DNA of 52,500 nt. It comes from Pseudomonadota bacterium (lineage in GTDB: Bacteria > Pseudomonadota > Alphaproteobacteria > Acetobacterales > Acetobacteraceae). Within the stretch, counting starts at the first letter, position 1. The number at the start of each line of letters is the position of its first letter. Location: NCBI GenBank assembly GCA_021816925.1, contig JAKAWQ010000018.1, positions 1 to 52,500 on the forward strand. Direction: 5' to 3'. Below the pieces are notes generated by a model. The model saw only the letters and a program-made list of their open reading frames with translations. It had not been told where the DNA came from and did not search any database. The translations under genes and the position numbers were made by a program. This document shows positions 16,217 to 25,255 of this stretch, piece after piece.

Positions 16217-16774
16217 ATGAGCGGACCTGCCGAGGCGCCGAAGCTGCCGGGTGACGCCGCGGGCGCGGGCTCCGGGGTGGCGCCGGTTGACCCGTCGATG
16301 GAGGATATTCTTGCCTCGATCCGCCGCATCCTGAACGAGGACGGGGCGCCCGCGACGGCTTTGGAGCGGCGTGAAGATGTTCTCGTGCTGGATGAGTCGA
16401 TGATGGTTCCCGATCCCAAGCCGGCCGCCGCGGCGGCCAACGCAGCGGATGCGCCCGCGGGCGCCCCGCCGGCGCCGCCTGGCCCGGCGCAGCAAGAGGC
16501 GCCGGCACCCGGCAGGGCCGCCGGCCTACCGCCGGGTCGCCTGGTCGCGCCGGAAGCGGCGGCGGCGGCTGTCGCAGCCGTCGGTGGCCTCGTGAAGCGG
16601 CTCTCGAGCGAGCGCACCGCCACGGTGCACCGTGGCGGGCCGACGATCGAGGATCTTGTGCGCGAGGAGTTGCGCCCGTTTCTCAAGGCGTGGCTCGATG
16701 CGAACCTCCCCGCGCTGGTGGAGCGGGTGGTGCGCGCCGAGATCGAACGCGTACTCGGCCGCGCCGTACCCTGA
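16217..16774 (+). CDS. PopZ-like DUF2497 polar organizing protein
   Basis: A 185-residue protein. A short conserved N-terminal helix, PSMEDILASIRRILNEDG (about residues 28-45), is followed by an Ala/Pro-rich disordered linker (about 70-130) and a C-terminal helical oligomerisation module (GGPTIEDLVREELRPFLKAW, LDANLPALVERVVRAEIERV). This three-part layout is that of DUF2497/PopZ, which condenses at cell poles and anchors chromosomes. ATG 16217 follows tolC by 10 bases, so co-transcription is likely; valS follows 45 bases later, the order seen in many Rhodospirillales as I recall. Confidence 0.87.
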   Translation: MSGPAEAPKLPGDAAGAGSGVAPVDPSMEDILASIRRILNEDGAPATALERREDVLVLDESMMVPDPKPAAAAANAADAPAGAPPAPPGPAQQEAPAPGRAAGLPPGRLVAPEAAAAAVAAVGGLVKRLSSERTATVHRGGPTIEDLVREELRPFLKAWLDANLPALVERVVRAEIERVLGRAVP

Positions 16775-16818
16775 AGGCGCACGCGCCGGAAAGCGCGCGG
16801 CGCGCCAAGGCATCATCC

Positions 16819-19503
16819 ATGCTCGACAAGACCTACGACCCCGCGGCGATCGAAGCGCGGCGCTACACGGAATGGGAGCGGAGCGGCGCCTTTGCGGCCG
16901 ATCCGCGGTCCCTAGCCGAACCGTTCACTATCATGATTCCGCCGCCGAACGTCACCGGCAGCCTGCACATGGGCCATGCGCTGACGTTCACGCTTCAGGA
17001 CACGCTGATCCGCTGGCGGCGCATGCAGGGACGTGACGTGCTTTGGCAGCCCGGCAGCGACCATGCCGGCATTGCAACGCAGATGGTGGTGGAGCGGCTC
17101 TTGGCGGAGGAGCAATCGAGCCGCCGGGCGCTCGGCCGCGCTGCCTTCGTCGCGCGCGTGTGGCAGTGGAAGGAGCAGTCGGGGAGCACGATTACCCGCC
17201 AGCTTCGCCGCCTTGGCGCCTCGCTCGATTGGCCGCGTGAACGGTTCACGATGGATCCTGGTCTGTCGGCCGCCGTGCGCCGCGCATTCGTCACCCTCTA
17301 TCGCGACGGCCTGATCTATCGGGCAAGGCGGCTCGTGAACTGGGATCCGAAGTTCCAGTCCGCGATCTCCGATCTCGAGGTGGAGAGCCATGAGGTCGCC
17401 GGCACGCTCTGGCACATCCGCTATCCGATCGAAGGAACGGGGGCGTTCGTCACGGTTGCGACGACGCGCCCCGAAACGATGCTGGGCGACGTCGCCGTGG
17501 CCGTGCACCCGAACGACGAGCGATATCGCGCGCTGATTGGCCGTCATGCCATCCTGCCGCTGGTCGGGCGGCGGATTCCGATCATCGCCGATGCATACTC
17601 GGATCCCGCGAAGGGCACGGGTGCGGTGAAGATCACGCCGGCGCACGACTTCAACGATTTCAAGGTGGGCGAGCGGCACGGGTTTGAGATGCCTTCGGTG
17701 CTCGACCGGGAGGCGCGGATCACTCTCGGGGAGATTGCGGCCAGCCTCACCGAAGTTCCGGGTATCGCCGAGCCTGCATTCGTGCAAGGACTTGCCGGAG
17801 AGGATCGGTTCGCGGCGCGCACGGCGATCGTGCAGCGGCTCACGGCGCTCGGGCTGCTTGCAGAGGCCGAGCCGCATCGCCACCAGGTGCCGCACGGAGA
17901 TCGTTCCGGCGTGCCGATCGAGCCGCTGCTGACCTGGCAATGGTTCTGCAACGCGGTTGAGCTTGCCAAGCCGGCGATTGCCGCGGTTGAGAGCGGGCGA
18001 ACGCGATTTGTCCCGAAGCAATGGGAGAACACCTTTTTCTCCTGGATGCGGAACCTCGAACCCTGGTGCATCAGCCGCCAGCTCTGGTGGGGCCACCGCA
18101 TCCCCGCCTGGTATGGCCCGGACGGCGAGATCTTCGTGGCGCAAACCGAAGAGGAGGCAGCGGCCGCGGCGCTCGCCGAGCGGGGCGGGGAGGTTGATCT
18201 TCGCCGGGACGAGGACGTGCTCGACACCTGGTTCAGCTCGGCACTCTGGCCGTTCTCGACGCTCGGCTGGCCGGAGAAGACGCCGGAGCTTGCGCGCTAC
18301 TACCCGACCGATGTGCTCGTGACCGGCTTCGACATCATCTTCTTCTGGGTGGCCCGGATGATGATGATGGGCCATCATTTCATGCAAGATGTTCCCTTCC
18401 GCACCGTTTATATCCACGGCCTCGTGCGCGACGAACGCGGGCAGAAGATGGCGAAGTCGAAGGGGAACATCATCGATCCCCTGGCGCTGATCGATCGCTA
18501 CGGCGCGGACGCGCTACGCTTCGCAATCGGCCTGCTGGCGGGGCCGGGGCGAGACATCAAGCTCGGCCCGGCGCGCGTGGAGGCAGCTCGGAGCTTCGTC
18601 ACCAAGATCTGGAATGCGGCGCGCTTCTGCGAGATGAACGGGATTCGTCCCGATCCCGCGTTCCGGCCGGAGACGGCGCGGCTTGCGCTTTGCCGCTGGG
18701 TCCTGGATGCGGCCAACCGCGCGATCGAGGAGGCAACCGCATCGCTTGATGCCTATCGTTTCGACGATTATGCGGGCGCCTGCCACCGCTTCGCCTGGCA
18801 CGTGTTTTGCGACTGGTTCCTCGAGCTTGCCAAGCCGGCACTGTCGGACGCGGACCGCGCGGGCGAAGTGCGTGCCGCCGCGGCTCATGTGCTCGGAATT
18901 CTCCTCGGTCTTCTGCATCCGCTGATCCCATTCGTCACGGAGGAGCTTTGGGAACGGCTGGGGTACGGAGCATCGGGCAGCCTGATCCGCGCGCCCTGGC
19001 CCGAGCCGGCGGCGCTTGGTGACGTGCAGGCGGCGCGCGTGGAGCTCGAGTGGGTGGTGCGACTGATCGGCGAGATCCGTACCGTTCGCGCGGAGATGAA
19101 TGTGCCGCCGGCGACTCTGGCACCGATCCTCTTCAAGGATGCGCGCCCCGGCACGCTGGCGCGGGCCGGGCATTGGCGCGAGGCGATCGGCAGGCTGGCG
19201 CGCGTCTCCGAAATCGGCGTTCTCGACGGCGAGGTGCCGCGCGGCGTTGCGCAAGCGGTGGTTGACGAGGCGACGGTGATCCTGCCACTCGCGGAGATCG
19301 TCGATCTCGCGACAGAACGGGCTCGCCTCGATCGCGAGCGCAGCAAGGCTGCCGAGGAGATGGCGCGGCTCAAGCGGAAATTGGCGGATCGGGCTTTCGT
19401 CGGCCGCGCACCCGAGGCCGTGGTCGAGGAGAGCCGCGAGCGCTTGGCCGCGGCCGAGACGGAGCTCGCTCGCCTCGAGGCGGCGCTCCGCCGCATCGCT
19501 TGA
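16819..19503 (+). CDS. valS: valine-tRNA ligase
   Basis: An 894-residue class I synthetase. It begins MLDKTYDPAAIEARRY, has the HIGH signature as NVTGSLHMGHAL (about residues 44-55), an editing domain with TTRPETMLGDVAVAVHPND, a zinc-free catalytic second half with WWGHRIPAWY, the KMSKS loop as QKMAKSKGN (about 542-550), an anticodon-binding domain (WHVFCDWFLELAKP, HPLIPFVTEELWERL) and the C-terminal coiled coil (RLDRERSKAAEEMARLKRKL). All elements are present. It charges tRNA-Val. Confidence 0.97.
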   Translation: MLDKTYDPAAIEARRYTEWERSGAFAADPRSLAEPFTIMIPPPNVTGSLHMGHALTFTLQDTLIRWRRMQGRDVLWQPGSDHAGIATQMVVERLLAEEQSSRRALGRAAFVARVWQWKEQSGSTITRQLRRLGASLDWPRERFTMDPGLSAAVRRAFVTLYRDGLIYRARRLVNWDPKFQSAISDLEVESHEVAGTLWHIRYPIEGTGAFVTVATTRPETMLGDVAVAVHPNDERYRALIGRHAILPLVGRRIPIIADAYSDPAKGTGAVKITPAHDFNDFKVGERHGFEMPSVLDREARITLGEIAASLTEVPGIAEPAFVQGLAGEDRFAARTAIVQRLTALGLLAEAEPHRHQVPHGDRSGVPIEPLLTWQWFCNAVELAKPAIAAVESGRTRFVPKQWENTFFSWMRNLEPWCISRQLWWGHRIPAWYGPDGEIFVAQTEEEAAAAALAERGGEVDLRRDEDVLDTWFSSALWPFSTLGWPEKTPELARYYPTDVLVTGFDIIFFWVARMMMMGHHFMQDVPFRTVYIHGLVRDERGQKMAKSKGNIIDPLALIDRYGADALRFAIGLLAGPGRDIKLGPARVEAARSFVTKIWNAARFCEMNGIRPDPAFRPETARLALCRWVLDAANRAIEEATASLDAYRFDDYAGACHRFAWHVFCDWFLELAKPALSDADRAGEVRAAAAHVLGILLGLLHPLIPFVTEELWERLGYGASGSLIRAPWPEPAALGDVQAARVELEWVVRLIGEIRTVRAEMNVPPATLAPILFKDARPGTLARAGHWREAIGRLARVSEIGVLDGEVPRGVAQAVVDEATVILPLAEIVDLATERARLDRERSKAAEEMARLKRKLADRAFVGRAPEAVVEESRERLAAAETELARLEAALRRIA

Positions 19504-19540
19504 GACCGGTCACCATCATCCGAACGGGAGGAACAAACCG

Positions 19541-21265
19541 ATGCTGCAAAAACGCTGGGACAAATCGCGGCTTCCCTCGCGCCACGTGACCGAAGGCCCG
19601 GACCGCGCGCCGCATCGCAGCTATTACTATGCGATGGGCATGACCGAGGATGAGATCCATCAGCCTCTGGTCGGCGTTGCTACCTGCTGGAATGAGGCTG
19701 CACCCTGCAATATCGCGCTCTCGCGGCAGGCGCAGTCGGTCAAGAAGGGTGTTGCCGAGGCGGGCGGCAGCCCACGTGAATTCACCACCATCACGGTGAC
19801 CGATGGCATCGCCATGGGCCACCAGGGAATGAAGTCCTCGCTCGTCTCGCGCGATGTGATCGCCGATTCGATCGAGCTTACCATGCGCGGGCACTGCTAT
19901 GACGCGCTGGTCGGCCTCGCCGGGTGCGACAAGTCCTTGCCCGGGATGATGATGGCGATGCTCAGGCTCAACGTGCCGAGCGTCTTCATGTATGGCGGCT
20001 CCATCCTGCCCGGGCGATTCCATGATCGCGACGTGACGGTGGTCGATGTGTTCGAGGCGGTGGGCCAGCACGCGGCGGGAAAGATGAGCGATGACGATCT
20101 GCACGTGCTCGAGTGCGCCGCCTGCCCTTCTGCCGGTGCCTGCGGCGGGCAATTCACCGCCAACACGATGGCGACGGTGAGCGAGGCCATCGGGCTCGCG
20201 CTCCCGGGCTCGGCGGGCGCGCCTGCGCCCTACGAGGACCGCGATCGCTTCGCCGTAGAATCAGGACGCGCGGTGATGGCGCTCATCGAGAACCGCATCC
20301 GCCCGCGCGACATCGTCACGCGCCGCGCGCTCGAAAATGCGGCGGTGGTGGTGGGCGCGACCGGCGGATCGACAAACGCCGGGCTTCATCTGCCGGCAAT
20401 TGCGCACGAGGCCGGCATCCGCTTCACGCTCGACGATGTGGTTGCGATCATGCGCCGCACGCCATATATCGCCGATCTCAAGCCGGCCGGGAAATACGTG
20501 GCCTTCGACGTGTTTCGGATCGGCGGTATCCCGGTGATCCTGAAGGCGCTGTTCGACGCCGGGCTGTTGCACGGGGATTGCCTTACCGCCAGCGGTCGCA
20601 CGATGGCGGAGAACCTGAAGGACGTCGTGTTCCCGACCGACCAGGATGTGGTCTATCCCGTTTCGCGCGCGATCTCGCAAACCGGCGGCGTGGTGGGGCT
20701 CAAGGGGAATCTCGCGACCGAGGGCGCGATCGTGAAGATCGCGGGCCTCAAGCAACTGCGCTTCGAAGGTTCCGCGCTCTGCTTCGACTGCGAGGAGGAC
20801 GCGTTCCGCGCCGTGCAGGAGCGCGCCTACAAGGCAGGCGATGTGATCGTGATTCGCTACGAAGGCCCAAAGGGCGGGCCCGGCATGCGCGAGATGCTTT
20901 CCACGACCGGTGCGATCTACGGCCAGGGCATGGGAGGGGAGGTGGCACTCATCACCGACGGACGTTTCTCCGGTGGCACGCGCGGCTTCTGTGTCGGGCA
21001 TATCGGACCCGAGGCGGCGGTCGGCGGACCGATCGCGCTCCTGCGCGACGGCGATCGCATCGTCATCGATGCCGAGAGGGGCAGCATCGACGTTGTCCTC
21101 CCGGAGGCGGAGCTGGCGGCGCGGCGCGCGGCCTGGAAGCCGCGCAAGACCGACTATCAGAGCGGTGCGCTCTGGAAGTACGCGGAGCTTGTCGGACCGG
21201 CCTGCTTCGGCGCGGTGACGCATCCGGGCACGGCGGCGGAGACGCACTGCTACGCGGATGTCTGA
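19541..21265 (+). CDS. ilvD: dihydroxy-acid dehydratase
   Basis: A 574-residue [2Fe-2S]-type IlvD. Cluster cysteines appear in VATCWNEAAPC, GLAGCDKSLPG and CAACPSAGACGG; other signatures are TDGIAMGHQGMKSSLVSRD, GRFSGGTRGFCVGHI and EGPKGGPGMREML. It converts dihydroxy-isovalerate and dihydroxy-methylvalerate into the keto acids leading to valine, leucine and isoleucine. ATG 19541 has GGGAGG upstream. It follows valS by 37 bases; together they join valine synthesis and valine charging, although no leader or T-box is visible. Confidence 0.96.
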   Translation: MLQKRWDKSRLPSRHVTEGPDRAPHRSYYYAMGMTEDEIHQPLVGVATCWNEAAPCNIALSRQAQSVKKGVAEAGGSPREFTTITVTDGIAMGHQGMKSSLVSRDVIADSIELTMRGHCYDALVGLAGCDKSLPGMMMAMLRLNVPSVFMYGGSILPGRFHDRDVTVVDVFEAVGQHAAGKMSDDDLHVLECAACPSAGACGGQFTANTMATVSEAIGLALPGSAGAPAPYEDRDRFAVESGRAVMALIENRIRPRDIVTRRALENAAVVVGATGGSTNAGLHLPAIAHEAGIRFTLDDVVAIMRRTPYIADLKPAGKYVAFDVFRIGGIPVILKALFDAGLLHGDCLTASGRTMAENLKDVVFPTDQDVVYPVSRAISQTGGVVGLKGNLATEGAIVKIAGLKQLRFEGSALCFDCEEDAFRAVQERAYKAGDVIVIRYEGPKGGPGMREMLSTTGAIYGQGMGGEVALITDGRFSGGTRGFCVGHIGPEAAVGGPIALLRDGDRIVIDAERGSIDVVLPEAELAARRAAWKPRKTDYQSGALWKYAELVGPACFGAVTHPGTAAETHCYADV

Positions 21266-21399
21266 GACCATCCGGCGATGGGGCTGATCTACGTTTTCCC
21301 GGGCGCTTTCGCGGGCTGGTGTCGCGCAGGGTCGTGCTGCAGAGGGCCGGGGGAGACCTCGGACGGCTGAGGCGAGAGCCGATCGAGATAGGCGTGTTG

Positions 21400-21466
21400 C
21401 CCTCACCCTCCCGACCCAACGGGTCTGGCTCCTCCTTCTCCCGTGCGTTCAGCGCGAGGCGAGGGG
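21400..21466 (-). repeat. interspersed double-hairpin repeat, copy 2
   Basis: Read on the minus strand, this 67-bp element begins CCCCTCGCCTCGCGC and ends GGGTGAGGG, matching copy 1 (1968-2036) at both ends and in the middle GGGAGA block. The second hairpin has different arms (CCAGACCCGTTGGGTCGGG region), so stems vary while the edges are conserved. It supplies the stop codon that truncates the tlpA frame. Confidence 0.65.
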
Positions 21467-21922
21467 CGAGAAGGGCAAAGTGCGTGCCGGATGCGCATGG
21501 GGCTCGGCCACGCCTCTTTCGGCGGCCCACTCCAGTTTCTCGATCCGGTGTGCGGCATAGAAATGCTGCACGGCGGAGAGCCCTTTGGCGTCGATCGAAA
21601 GAGGCAGCACCGCAATCGAGAATTTTTTCACGGTCACGGCGAGACGATCGAGTTCCGGCATCTCGGCGACGCACGGCCCGCACCATGTCGCCCAGATGTT
21701 CAGCACGACCCCCTGGCCGCGATAATCTGCCAGCATCCGCTTGGCACCCGTTGCGGTCTGGAACGAAAAGCCGGGCAGTGGGAGCGGAGGCCTGAGTTCC
21801 ACGAGGATGCGCGAGAGGGGTGCGAGCGAAGCGGCTTCGGCGCGGTGCGCCCGCGCGGCTGCGAGGAGCGTGCCGAGCGCGACCCGGCGCGTCACTGGCG
21901 GAGGAGCGGAGGAAAGGAACAA
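21449..21922 (-). pseudogene. TlpA-like thioredoxin, truncated by repeat
   Basis: A periplasmic thioredoxin-like protein starting at TTG 21922 behind AAGGAAG. A weak signal sequence (RRVALGTLLAAARAHRAEAA) precedes LPGFSFQTATGAKRMLADYR, GVVLNIWATWCGPCVAEMPE with the CxxC active site (WCGPC), and LPLSIDAKGLSAVQHFYAAH. After HRIEKL the sequence stops matching the family, and the last residues, SPLASR, are encoded by the interspersed repeat, which provides the TGA. The cis-proline motif and final strands are missing, so folding is unlikely. No C-terminal remainder is seen beyond the repeat. Confidence 0.75.
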
Positions 21923-21951
21923 GTTGATCTTCCTTGCTGGACGGGGACGGC

Positions 21952-22576
21952 TCAGCGTGCGGCTGCCCGGGACAAACTGCCTGCGCGGTGGAGCGCCCGG
22001 ATCACCTCCGGCGCGGTCAGGAGATCAGGCAACACGATGCCGCCCGGGGCGCCCGGCCCATAGACGACATCGAGCGGCACACCATAGCGTCCGAAGCTTT
22101 GGAGGTAGCGGGTGATCGCAATGTCTGGCCGTGTCCAGTCGGCGCGCACGAAGGGATGCCAGAGACTGGTTTCTTGCGCCGGCCGGGCCGGGGACAGGCT
22201 GCTGCCGGCGAGCGGGGCCAGCAGTGCCGCCAGGAAGAGCGCGCCGGCCGCACCGGTGCTGAGGCGCCGCGAAGAGGGGAAGCGCCCACCGACTTGCCGG
22301 CGCCAGGATCGCCTGGCCGGCGAGATTGCGCGAACCTCGCCAAGCGATCGCCGCGGGAATGCCGGCCGCGCCGGGATTGCGCCAATAGGCGTGCCAGCCC
22401 GGAGCGAGGCGGATCTCCAGCCCGGCGTCGATCATGCCTGCCGAGCCGGTCGCCTGTTCGGCGGTGATCAGGCGGACCGCCGCATGCCGATCGCCGACCC
22501 AGCCGGTCGCGGCGGCTCGGGCAAGTCCAGGTGCGAACAGCAGAAAGGCAGTTGCGGCGGCCAAGCCAGGCGACAC
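21952..22576 (-). pseudogene. DsbD-like thiol transporter with internal deletions
   Basis: Three pieces of a DsbD gene survive. The first (GTG 22576 to about 22300) has a signal peptide and the DsbD alpha domain: DRHAAVRLITAEQATG, LEIRLAPGWHAYWRNPG. The second, in another frame (about 22147-22270), looks like a last membrane helix and linker: STGAAGALFLAALLAPLAG. The third continues it directly as VRADWTRPDIAITRYL, YGVPLDVVYGPGAPGGIVLP, the end of the thioredoxin domain. Most of the transmembrane core and the WC-x-x-C active site are missing. An intact DsbD is near 600-700 residues. It lies just upstream of truncated tlpA. Confidence 0.75.
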
Positions 22577-22907
22577 GCCACCTGAGCGGCGGGCGCAGCG
22601 GCATCCGCGGCCCGCTCATCCCTCTTGACCCTGCCTCGGGCGGTGGGCGGCACGAGGAAAGTGCGCGCGCCGAAGGTCGAAACCGTTGCAACCCGTCATG
22701 CTGCCGGCCCATGCGGGGAAAATAGCAATGCCCCCCTGCCTGCAAGGCTGTGCAATCCTTATGCGGCGGGCTCACCAGACGATCACGCGGGGCGGCAGCA
22801 ACTCTCGTGACGAGCGGCCTGCCCGCGCGAAAAGGCTGCGTGTGCGCCGAAGATTCTATCGTGAAGAGTGGAAGCGGCGTATCGAGGCGCCTTTGCCACG
22901 CGGAGGT
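22577..22907. other. intergenic stretch without a supported gene
   Basis: Between the dsbD remnant and the end of the mocA-like gene I see no convincing frame, RNA or repeat. Both neighbours are on the minus strand, so this should hold the terminator of the cox accessory operon and any promoter for dsbD, but no clear hairpin with a T-tract is present. Confidence 0.5.
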
Positions 22908-24548
22908 TCAGAAGCGCCTTGGCATCGCGGCGAGGGCTTCCGGTGTATCGATGTCGCGCAACACGGCATCGTCCGCCATCTCCACCTCGGCCACCACTTC
23001 CGTGTGCTTGGCGAGCAGGAAGCGCGCGCCGATATCGCCGGAGATCGCCAGGATTTCCGGAAAGAAACGACGATCCCAGAGCATCGGGTTGCCCTGTTTG
23101 CCGCGGAAGTTGGGCAGCACGATCGCGCGGCCCTCATCGGGGTCGAACGCGCCGAGCAGACGGTCGATCATCCGGCCGGTCACGAGCGGCATGTCGCCAA
23201 GGCAGACGATGGCGCCCGCACATTCGGGCGGTACCGCTCCGATTCCGGCCTTGAGGCTTGCGGATAGGCCTTGCGCATAATCGGGGGCGTGCACGAAGCG
23301 CACCGGGCGGCCGGCGAGAGCGCGCTCGACATCCTCGGCCTGGTGGCCCGTGACGACCAGCACAGGGCGGGCGGCCGAGGAAAGCACGTTGTCGACGACA
23401 CGCGTGATGATCGGCTTGCCGCTTGGGCCGCTGATGAGCAGCTTGTTCTGCGGCGCCATCCGGCGCGAGCGGCCGGCGGCGAGAACGATGGCGGCAACAC
23501 TGGGGCGAGCCCGCGGAGCAGCGCCGATGCGCGGCGTGGCCGGCGCTTCGGCCCGTGGCATCGGCCGCGTTTCGATTTCCTTGAGGAGCCCGCCGACGCC
23601 CATCGCCGCCACCTCGGCAGGGCCGACGGGCTGGCCGGCGAACAGCCGGGAGAGGACGAAATCGATCCCGTTGAGCTTTTGGCTGCGGGCGCAGCCAGGA
23701 AGCACGAGCGCCGGCTTTTCGCCGATCGCGCCGAGGCAAATCAGATTGCCCGGATCGACCGGCATTCCGAAATGGAGGATGTGTCCGCCAGCCTGCACGA
23801 TCCCTTCGGGGCCGACATCGCGCCGATCGACGACAGCCGAGGCGCCGGCCACAAGCAGGATATCGGCACCTTCGGTAAGGAGTGCCCGCAGCGCGTCGGC
23901 GATCGCGTCCGTAGCGTGCCGCGCGCGCCGGGGGGCGAGAAGCGTGCCGGTAAGCGCGTTGACGCGTGCCGCGGTCGCGGCGATCGTGTGTTCGACCACG
24001 CTTTCCTTGATCCCCGAAAGCTCCGTCATTACCAGGCCGACTTTGTAGGGTTGGAACGGATGGAGGCGTAGCGCAGCCTTTTCCTGGCGGGCCAGGGCCT
24101 CCGCAACCGCGAGCGCCGTATCTGCGACAGCAAAGGGGATGATCTTGATCGTTGCGACCAGTTCCTTCGGAGCGACGACCGCGTAATCCGGCAGGGTCGC
24201 GAGGGTGAGCGCTTCGTCGAGACGGTTCAGACGGTCGACCGTCGCAGCCGCCACGCGCAGCAATCCCGGTACCTCGGCGTAGAGATTGACCCGGCCGGTG
24301 GCCGCGCGCGAGCGGCCGATCAAGGGTGTGAGGAGCGCGGTTGCCAGCCGGTCGGCGGCCACGTCCTCCGGAACGTCACCGGGCTCGAGGCGAGCGGCGA
24401 CGACGCTTGCATGCCCGGCTTCGCCGAGCGCGGCGATGGAGTCCTCGCCGAGTACCGAACCCTTGCGCAGCATCTTGCCGGGCAGGCGCAGGCTGTGCGC
24501 CAGGATCGCTCCCTTGGCCTCGGCGAGCGCTAGGGATTCGAAGATCAC
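22908..24548 (-). CDS. molybdopterin-binding / MobA-like cytidylyltransferase fusion
   Basis: A 546-residue fusion. The first 340 residues are a MoeA/MogA-like molybdopterin-binding part (LAHSLRLPGKMLRKGSVLGE, GLVMTELSGIKESVVEHTI, ADILLVAGASAVVDRRDVGP, HFGMPVDPGNLICLG). From about residue 350 a MobA-type nucleotidyltransferase starts with IVLAAGRSRRMAPQNKLL, then VCLGDMPLVTGRMID and GNPMLWDRRFFPEI. Such MocA-like proteins attach CMP to the molybdopterin cofactor used by xanthine dehydrogenase-family enzymes. GTG 24548 overlaps the xdhC2 stop by 4 bases. It is the last gene of the coxG-to-mocA unit. Confidence 0.87.
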   Translation of the reverse strand: MIFESLALAEAKGAILAHSLRLPGKMLRKGSVLGEDSIAALGEAGHASVVAARLEPGDVPEDVAADRLATALLTPLIGRSRAATGRVNLYAEVPGLLRVAAATVDRLNRLDEALTLATLPDYAVVAPKELVATIKIIPFAVADTALAVAEALARQEKAALRLHPFQPYKVGLVMTELSGIKESVVEHTIAATAARVNALTGTLLAPRRARHATDAIADALRALLTEGADILLVAGASAVVDRRDVGPEGIVQAGGHILHFGMPVDPGNLICLGAIGEKPALVLPGCARSQKLNGIDFVLSRLFAGQPVGPAEVAAMGVGGLLKEIETRPMPRAEAPATPRIGAAPRARPSVAAIVLAAGRSRRMAPQNKLLISGPSGKPIITRVVDNVLSSAARPVLVVTGHQAEDVERALAGRPVRFVHAPDYAQGLSASLKAGIGAVPPECAGAIVCLGDMPLVTGRMIDRLLGAFDPDEGRAIVLPNFRGKQGNPMLWDRRFFPEILAISGDIGARFLLAKHTEVVAEVEMADDAVLRDIDTPEALAAMPRRF

Positions 24549-25255
24549 GCCGCCGCTCTCGTGCCGATCATCGCACCGCGGCGGACGGCGACGATCTCGG
24601 CGATAATCGAAAGCGCGATCTCGGGTGCCGTGACCGCCTCGATCGAAAGACCCACCGGACCGTGGATGCGGGCGAGCGACGATTGCGAATGTCCGAGAGC
24701 CGCGAGGCGGGCAAGCCGCGCGGCATGCGTGCGCTTTGACCCGAGGGCGCCGATATAGAAGGCCGGCGACTTCAGCGCACGATCGAGGGCCGGATCATCG
24801 AGCTTGGGATCGTGCGTCAGCGTGACAACCGCGCTTCGCGTATCGGGTTTGAGGGCGTCGAGGGCCTCATCGGGCCAGTCGGTGCGGAGGGTGACGTTGG
24901 GGAATCGCTCGGGCGAAGCGAAAGAGCGGCGCGGATCGACGATGATAACGGCGAAGCCGACCGGATCCGCGATCGGCACCAGGGCCTGCGCGATGTGCAC
25001 GGCGCCGACTACGATCAGGCGCGGCGGCGGGTTGTGGACCTGAAGGAACCAGTCTCTGCCGGCGATCCGCACCGTTTGGCTCCTGTCTGCGGCAAGCGCG
25101 GCGCTTGCGGCACTGTTGAGATCGCTTGGGGCGGCAGGGTCCGGCAGGAGCAATTGCGCGCCTGCGGCTTCTGGCGGTGCGATTTGCGTGGCGAGCACGA
25201 CCGGACGATGCGCGGCCCTCGCGGTTGCCAGCGCGTGCAGAATGGCAGGCGTCAC
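24545..25255 (-). CDS. XdhC family protein, Rossmann-domain part
   Basis: A 236-residue protein. It begins TPAILHALATARAAHRPVVL and contains RLIVVGAVHIAQALVPIA (a Rossmann-type nucleotide loop), VIIVDPRRSFASPERFPN, VVTLTHDPKLDDPALDRAL, FYIGALGSKRTHAARLARLA and IHGPVGLSIEAVTAPEIALS, all typical of the C-terminal XdhC domain. XdhC/CoxF proteins hand sulfurated molybdenum cofactor to the apo-enzyme. GTG 25255 is set by the 4-base overlap with the xdhC1 stop. In many genomes both XdhC domains are one chain; here they are two genes. Confidence 0.85.
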   Translation of the reverse strand: MTPAILHALATARAAHRPVVLATQIAPPEAAGAQLLLPDPAAPSDLNSAASAALAADRSQTVRIAGRDWFLQVHNPPPRLIVVGAVHIAQALVPIADPVGFAVIIVDPRRSFASPERFPNVTLRTDWPDEALDALKPDTRSAVVTLTHDPKLDDPALDRALKSPAFYIGALGSKRTHAARLARLAALGHSQSSLARIHGPVGLSIEAVTAPEIALSIIAEIVAVRRGAMIGTRAAA

